Origin: JBBSUX01 sp038234045
GTDB taxonomy: Bacteria; Pseudomonadota; Gammaproteobacteria; Burkholderiales; Burkholderiaceae_C
Length of the DNA: 9,772 bases
Direction: 5' to 3'
Assembly: GCA_038234045.1 (NCBI GenBank)
Contig: JBBSUX010000125.1
Span: 1 to 9,772, forward strand
In this document: one piece after another, positions 6,537 through 9,772 of the stretch
Numbering within the stretch: position 1 is the first letter of the stretch
How the letters are laid out: each line of letters opens with the position of its first letter
Position numbers and translations under genes: made by a program
Notes under the pieces: model-generated
Database searches by the model: none
What the model was told of the DNA's origin: nothing
What the model saw: only the letters and a program-made list of their open reading frames with translations

Positions 6537-7976
6537 ATGACCTATCCCAACACCCAACTCTTCATCAATGGCCAGTGGCAGGACGCTGCCGCCGGCAAGA
6601 CCCTGGCGGTGTTCAATCCCGCCACCGGTAAGGAAATTGGCCGCGTAGCGCACGCTGAAGTTGCCGACCTCGACCGCGCCCTGGCGGCAGCGCAAACCGG
6701 TTTCGAGACCTGGCGGGACATGCCGCCGATCGAGCGCAACAAAATCATGCGCCGCGCCGCCGCCTTGATGCGCGAACGCGCTGCCGCTATCGGTGCGCTG
6801 CTTACGCAGGAGCAGGGCAAGCCAATTGCCGAGGCCAAGGGCGAAGCCATGGCTGCCGCCGACATCATCGAATGGTTCGCCGACGAAGGCCTGCGCGTCT
6901 ATGGCCGCATCGTGCCTTCGCGCTTCAATCTGGCCACCCGCCAGATGGTGCTGAAAGACCCGGTCGGCCCGGTGGCAGCGTTCACGCCGTGGAACTTCCC
7001 GATCAACCAGGTCGTGCGCAAGATGGCCGCGGCGCTGGCCAGCGGCTGCTCGATGATCGTCAAGGCGCCCGAAGAAACGCCGGCATCGCCTGCCGAGCTG
7101 ATCCGCGCCTTCTCCGATGCGGGCCTGCCGGCTGGTGTGCTGGGGCTGGTCTACGGCAACCCGGCTGATATCTCCAACTACCTGATCCCGCATCCGATCA
7201 TCCGCAAGGTGACCTTCACCGGCTCGACGCCCGTCGGCAAGCAGCTGGCAGCGCTGGCCGGCAAGCACATGAAGCGGGTGACGATGGAGCTCGGCGGCCA
7301 CGCGCCGGTGATCGTCTGCGAAGACGCCGATGTGACCCTGGCGGTCAAGTCCGCTGGCGCTGCCAAGTTCCGCAACGCGGGCCAAGTTTGCATCTCACCC
7401 ACGCGCTTTCTGGTGCACGAAAGCATCAAGGTCGAATTCGCTGCTGCAATGGTGACCTACGCCCAAGGCCTGAAGGTTGGCGAGGGCAGCGCCGAAGGCA
7501 CCACCATGGGCCCGCTGGCCAATCCACGTCGGCTGACTGCCATGGCCGAATTCACACAGGATGCCGTTGAGCACGGCGCCACCGTCGCACTCGGCGGCGC
7601 GCGTATCGGCGAGACCGGCAATTTCTGGCAACCCACCATCCTGACCGACGTGTCGCTCGAATCGCGCGTCTTCAACGATGAGCCCTTCGGTCCGATGGCA
7701 GCGATCCGCGGTTTCAGCCAACTGGACGAGGCGATCAAGGAAGCCAACCGCCTCTCCTTCGGTCTGGCCGGCTACGCCTTCACCAAATCCCTGAAGAATG
7801 CCGACCTGCTGGCGCGCCGGGTCGAGGTCGGCATGCTGTGGGTCAATATGCCCGCGCTGCCATCGGCTGAGATGCCCTTCGGCGGCATCAAGGATTCGGG
7901 CTATGGTTCCGAAGGCGGTCCGGAAGCCATGGACGCCTACCTCAACGCGCGCGCCGTCTCCATCGCCAACGTGTAA
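6537..7976 (+). CDS. NAD(P)-dependent aldehyde dehydrogenase, succinate-semialdehyde dehydrogenase type
   Basis: This 479-residue enzyme of the aldehyde dehydrogenase superfamily has normal length and a full active site. It shows FINGQW near the N-terminus, PWNFPINQ (151-158) with the oxyanion Asn153, the cofactor-binding IVKAPEETPAS (174-184), FTGSTPVGKQ (227-236), the general-base Glu251 in MELGGHAP, and the nucleophile Cys285 in FRNAGQVCISPTRF. The C-terminus has NDEPFGPMAAI and EMPFGGIKDSGYGSEGG, as in enzymes usually annotated as NAD-dependent succinate-semialdehyde dehydrogenases. Such enzymes oxidise a semialdehyde to the acid, here perhaps succinate semialdehyde to succinate; 2-oxoglutarate semialdehyde or another substrate is possible. 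ATG 6537 matches the family start but has no Shine-Dalgarno sequence. The in-frame GTG at 6495 has AGGA at 6481-6484 and would add 14 residues. It lies 134 bp after the racemase, with no clear promoter or terminator between them. It converges on the sensor kinase with a 13-bp gap. Confidence 0.85.
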   Translation: MTYPNTQLFINGQWQDAAAGKTLAVFNPATGKEIGRVAHAEVADLDRALAAAQTGFETWRDMPPIERNKIMRRAAALMRERAAAIGALLTQEQGKPIAEAKGEAMAAADIIEWFADEGLRVYGRIVPSRFNLATRQMVLKDPVGPVAAFTPWNFPINQVVRKMAAALASGCSMIVKAPEETPASPAELIRAFSDAGLPAGVLGLVYGNPADISNYLIPHPIIRKVTFTGSTPVGKQLAALAGKHMKRVTMELGGHAPVIVCEDADVTLAVKSAGAAKFRNAGQVCISPTRFLVHESIKVEFAAAMVTYAQGLKVGEGSAEGTTMGPLANPRRLTAMAEFTQDAVEHGATVALGGARIGETGNFWQPTILTDVSLESRVFNDEPFGPMAAIRGFSQLDEAIKEANRLSFGLAGYAFTKSLKNADLLARRVEVGMLWVNMPALPSAEMPFGGIKDSGYGSEGGPEAMDAYLNARAVSIANV

Positions 7977-7989
7977 AGCGGTCGGCGGG

Positions 7990-9441
7990 CTATCTTTGCG
8001 GCGCTCCGAATCGCAATGTAAAGCGAGCGCCGGGCGATGGCTGGCCCGGCTTCGCGGCTTCCAGCCGGATGCTGGCGCCATGCAGTCTTGCGATCTCCCG
8101 CACGATTGAGAGGCCCAGGCCAGATCCGTCCACCCCGCTGCCGAGTGCCCGGTAGAAGGGCTGGAACACCAGGTCGTGCTCAGCCTCGGCGATGCCGGGC
8201 CCCGAATCTTCCACCTGCACAAGCGTGATGCGTCCGAACACATCGGCCAGCACTCGCGCTGTGATCACGCCGGGCCGCTCGGGTGACGAAGGCGTGTAGG
8301 CGAGCGCGTTATCCACCAGGTTTTGGATCATCTCCTTCAACAGCGTCGGGTTGCCCGGCACCGTCACGCCCGGCGCGCCGGCTGCGGCGCCGTCGTAGCC
8401 GATATCCACGCTTTTCTCCATGGCGCGCGGCACCGCTTCCTGAATCGTTTCCATGGTGATGCGAGCCAGATCGCAGTCGACCAGCTCCATGCCTTCGCCG
8501 CCTTCGGCCCGTGCCAGGGACAGCAACTGATTCACCGTGTGGGTGGCGCGCACGCTTGACAGGCCAATCTGCTTGAGCGAGAGCTTGAGCTCTTCGGTGC
8601 TGGTGCCTTCGCGCTGGGCCAGGTCGGCCTGCATCCGCAACCCTGCCAGCGGCGTTTTGAGTTGGTGCGCGGCATCTGCCAAAAAGCGCTTTTGAGTGGC
8701 GACCGATTCCTGCAACCGTGTCAGCAAGCCATTGACCGAACTCACCAGCGGAGCCACCTCGATCGGCACGGTTTTTTCGTCGAGCGGACTCAAGTCGTCG
8801 GGTGAACGCGCCCGGATGCGGTCCTCCAGCTCCGACAGCGGCTTGATGCCGCGCGCCAATGCCAGCCACACCAGCAGCACCGCCAACGGCAAGATGGCGA
8901 ACTGCGGCAGCATCACGCCCTTGATGATTTCGGTGGCCAGCACCGAGCGCTTTTCCCGCGTTTCGGCCACCTGCACCAATACTTCCGTTTGCTGAGCCTC
9001 AGGGTCGTCGGGCGTGAAGCGCACCCAGGTCGACGCCACGCGCACCGCCAATCCGCGCAGTTCGTCGTCGCGCAAGCGCACCTCGCCGGTGGCGGGCCGC
9101 GTGTCTTCCACTGGCTCCTTCAGGTCCCGGTCGCCGGCCATGAGGGGGTTACCGATGCCCCGCACCTGATAAAAAACCGTATCGGCATCGTCGGCGCGCA
9201 GCAGTTCGCTGGCAGGTTGCGGCAGATTGAAGCGCGGCTCACCGCCCCGGATCGTCACCAGCTGGGCCAGCGCCTGCACGTTGTATTCCAGCGCCCGGTC
9301 GAAAGGCTTGTTGGCCAGGCCCTGCGCCACCAGCCAGGTGAGCGCCAGGCTCACCGGCCACAGCAACAGCAGCGGCGTCAGCATCCAGTCGAGGATTTCG
9401 CCAAACAGCGAACGTTGCTGCCGCTGGAACAGCTTCACCAC
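7990..9441 (-). CDS. TctE-type sensor histidine kinase
   Basis: This is a 483-residue inner-membrane sensor kinase. The N-terminus has a first membrane helix (about 20-41, MLTPLLLLWPVSLALTWLVAQG) and a periplasmic domain (about 42-175) of the 2CSK_N type seen in TctE and relatives. A second helix (about 176-197, GVMLPQFAILPLAVLLVWLALA) and a HAMP-like linker (about 198-250) follow. The H-box FLADAAHQLKTPLAGL carries the phospho-acceptor His259. The ATP-binding domain has the N-box QNLVDNALAYTP (373-384), G1 VEDSGPGI (410-417), an F-box FQPFYR (426-431) and G2 GSGLGLSIV (439-447), so it should be an active kinase. Partner and context: the OmpR-family regulator gene lies 111 bp upstream on the same strand. 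TctDE systems control tricarboxylate uptake, but no tct transporter is in view, so the signal is unknown. The start is one of two adjacent GTG codons (9441 or 9438), without a good Shine-Dalgarno sequence; the second gives the KLFQRQQRSLFGEI start usual in relatives. Confidence 0.9.
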   Translation of the reverse strand: MVKLFQRQQRSLFGEILDWMLTPLLLLWPVSLALTWLVAQGLANKPFDRALEYNVQALAQLVTIRGGEPRFNLPQPASELLRADDADTVFYQVRGIGNPLMAGDRDLKEPVEDTRPATGEVRLRDDELRGLAVRVASTWVRFTPDDPEAQQTEVLVQVAETREKRSVLATEIIKGVMLPQFAILPLAVLLVWLALARGIKPLSELEDRIRARSPDDLSPLDEKTVPIEVAPLVSSVNGLLTRLQESVATQKRFLADAAHQLKTPLAGLRMQADLAQREGTSTEELKLSLKQIGLSSVRATHTVNQLLSLARAEGGEGMELVDCDLARITMETIQEAVPRAMEKSVDIGYDGAAAGAPGVTVPGNPTLLKEMIQNLVDNALAYTPSSPERPGVITARVLADVFGRITLVQVEDSGPGIAEAEHDLVFQPFYRALGSGVDGSGLGLSIVREIARLHGASIRLEAAKPGQPSPGARFTLRFGAPQR

Positions 9442-9460
9442 AGCCAGACCCGTTTTTTGT

Positions 9461-9514
9461 GTATCAAATTGGCCTCTAGCGCTTTATTGAAATGCGCAAT
9501 CAGCTATGTAAAAA
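9461..9514. repeat. Short dispersed repeat-like sequence between the two-component genes
   Basis: The 111-bp gap between the response regulator and the kinase (9442-9552) is long for such a pair. It contains ATCAAATTGGCCTCTAGCGC (9463-9482), then TTTATTGAAAT and GCGCAATCAGCTATG. From memory, many Comamonadaceae genomes carry intergenic copies of a small palindromic element built from ATCAAATTGGCCTCTAGCGC, a short loop, and GCGCTAGCAGCTAT. Here the first arm looks intact and the second degenerate, leaving only GCGC/GCGC pairing. The assignment depends on recall and cannot be tested within one window. Confidence 0.4.
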
Positions 9515-9552
9515 GGAGTGATTGCCGGCCTGCTCAGGCTCACGCAGCCTGA

Positions 9553-9772
9553 TCACGCCGCGATCTTTTCCAGGCAATAGCCGAGCCCGCGCACGGTAGC
9601 GATGCGCACCGGCCCTTTTTCGATCTTCTTGCGCAGGCGGTGGATGTACACCTCGATCGCGTTGTTGCTGACTTCCTCGCCCCATTCGCACAGGCGCTCC
9701 ACCAGCTGGTCCTTGCTGACCAGGCGGCCGGCGCGCTGCAACAATACTTCGAGCAGGCCGAGCTCGCGCGCC
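9553..9772 (-). CDS. OmpR/TctD-family response regulator, C-terminal part (cut by window edge)
   Basis: Only the last 72 residues are inside the window; the gene starts beyond base 9772. They form most of an OmpR-type winged-helix DNA-binding domain: ARELGLLEVLLQRAGRLVSK, then DQLVERLCEWGEEVSNNAIE with the usual alpha-2 to alpha-3 region, the recognition helix VYIHRLRKKIE, and the wing RIATVRGLGYCLE, ending at a TGA (9553-9555). The wording is typical of TctD/QseB-like regulators. The receiver domain with the phosphorylated aspartate must lie outside the window. It precedes the TctE-type kinase on the same strand and is surely its partner. The 111-bp gap holds the repeat-like sequence at 9461-9514 and no convincing terminator. 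Confidence 0.9.
   Translation of the reverse strand, partial: ARELGLLEVLLQRAGRLVSKDQLVERLCEWGEEVSNNAIEVYIHRLRKKIEKGPVRIATVRGLGYCLEKIAA

Noticed and set aside
6363..7385. Long - strand open frame (340 codons) opposite the aldehyde dehydrogenase
   Set aside because: Antisense to a complete aldehyde dehydrogenase; composition is typical of a shadow frame (His/Arg/Gly-rich) and no start signal or domain is seen.
7972..8025. 9-bp direct repeat TGTAAAGCG at 7972-7980 and 8017-8025
   Set aside because: Short, spans the ends of two convergent genes and is partly coding in the second copy; likely chance, with no target-site or element structure around it.
9525..9552. Possible intrinsic terminator after the response regulator (GCCTGAGCAGGC on the - strand)
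   Set aside because: The stem is only 4-5 bp and the T-run lies about 13 nt further on, so it does not fit an intrinsic terminator.

Overview
The window is a high-GC chromosomal segment that looks like a Burkholderiales betaproteobacterium, most likely of the family Comamonadaceae. This rests on the gene families (single-domain BirA followed by a SPOR-domain protein, a TctD/TctE-type two-component pair with betaproteobacterial wording) and on two short intergenic repeats of a kind I recall as common in Comamonadaceae. The taxonomic call is from memory, not from a search.

Layout. Bases 1-268 hold no gene. They contain a dispersed-repeat-like stretch with a strong hairpin (1-165) and an AT-rich promoter island. 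Next come birA (269-1150) and a membrane-anchored SPOR-domain protein (1217-2218), then a LysR-type regulator (2240-3163), all on the + strand. A DadA-like FAD-dependent D-amino acid dehydrogenase (3194-4417, - strand) converges on the regulator and diverges from a GltI-like periplasmic glutamate/aspartate-binding protein (4712-5590, +). An aspartate/glutamate racemase family protein (5641-6402, +) and a succinate-semialdehyde-type aldehyde dehydrogenase (6537-7976, +) follow. The right end carries a TctE-type sensor histidine kinase (7990-9441, -) and the C-terminal DNA-binding domain of its response regulator (9553-9772, -), which is cut by the window edge.

How the genes may work together. 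The central block reads as an acidic-amino-acid catabolic unit. A periplasmic protein captures Glu or Asp, a two-cysteine racemase interconverts L and D forms, and a flavoprotein dehydrogenase oxidises the D form to the 2-oxo acid. The aldehyde dehydrogenase would feed a semialdehyde such as succinate semialdehyde into the TCA cycle. The set partly resembles, by gene content, the dguRABC D-glutamate locus of Pseudomonas aeruginosa (LysR regulator, FAD dehydrogenase, RidA-like protein, binding protein). Here there is no RidA-like gene, and a racemase and an aldehyde dehydrogenase are added. The 294-bp divergent region carries a 17-bp CATAA-N7-TTATG dyad of LysR T-N11-A type, placed about 64 bp upstream of a predicted start of transcription, as expected for a LysR-activated promoter.

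Limits. The protein families are well supported by motifs. Substrates, operon structure, promoters and repeat-family membership are inferences. I saw no tRNA, rRNA, CRISPR array, insertion sequence or convincing rho-independent terminator.
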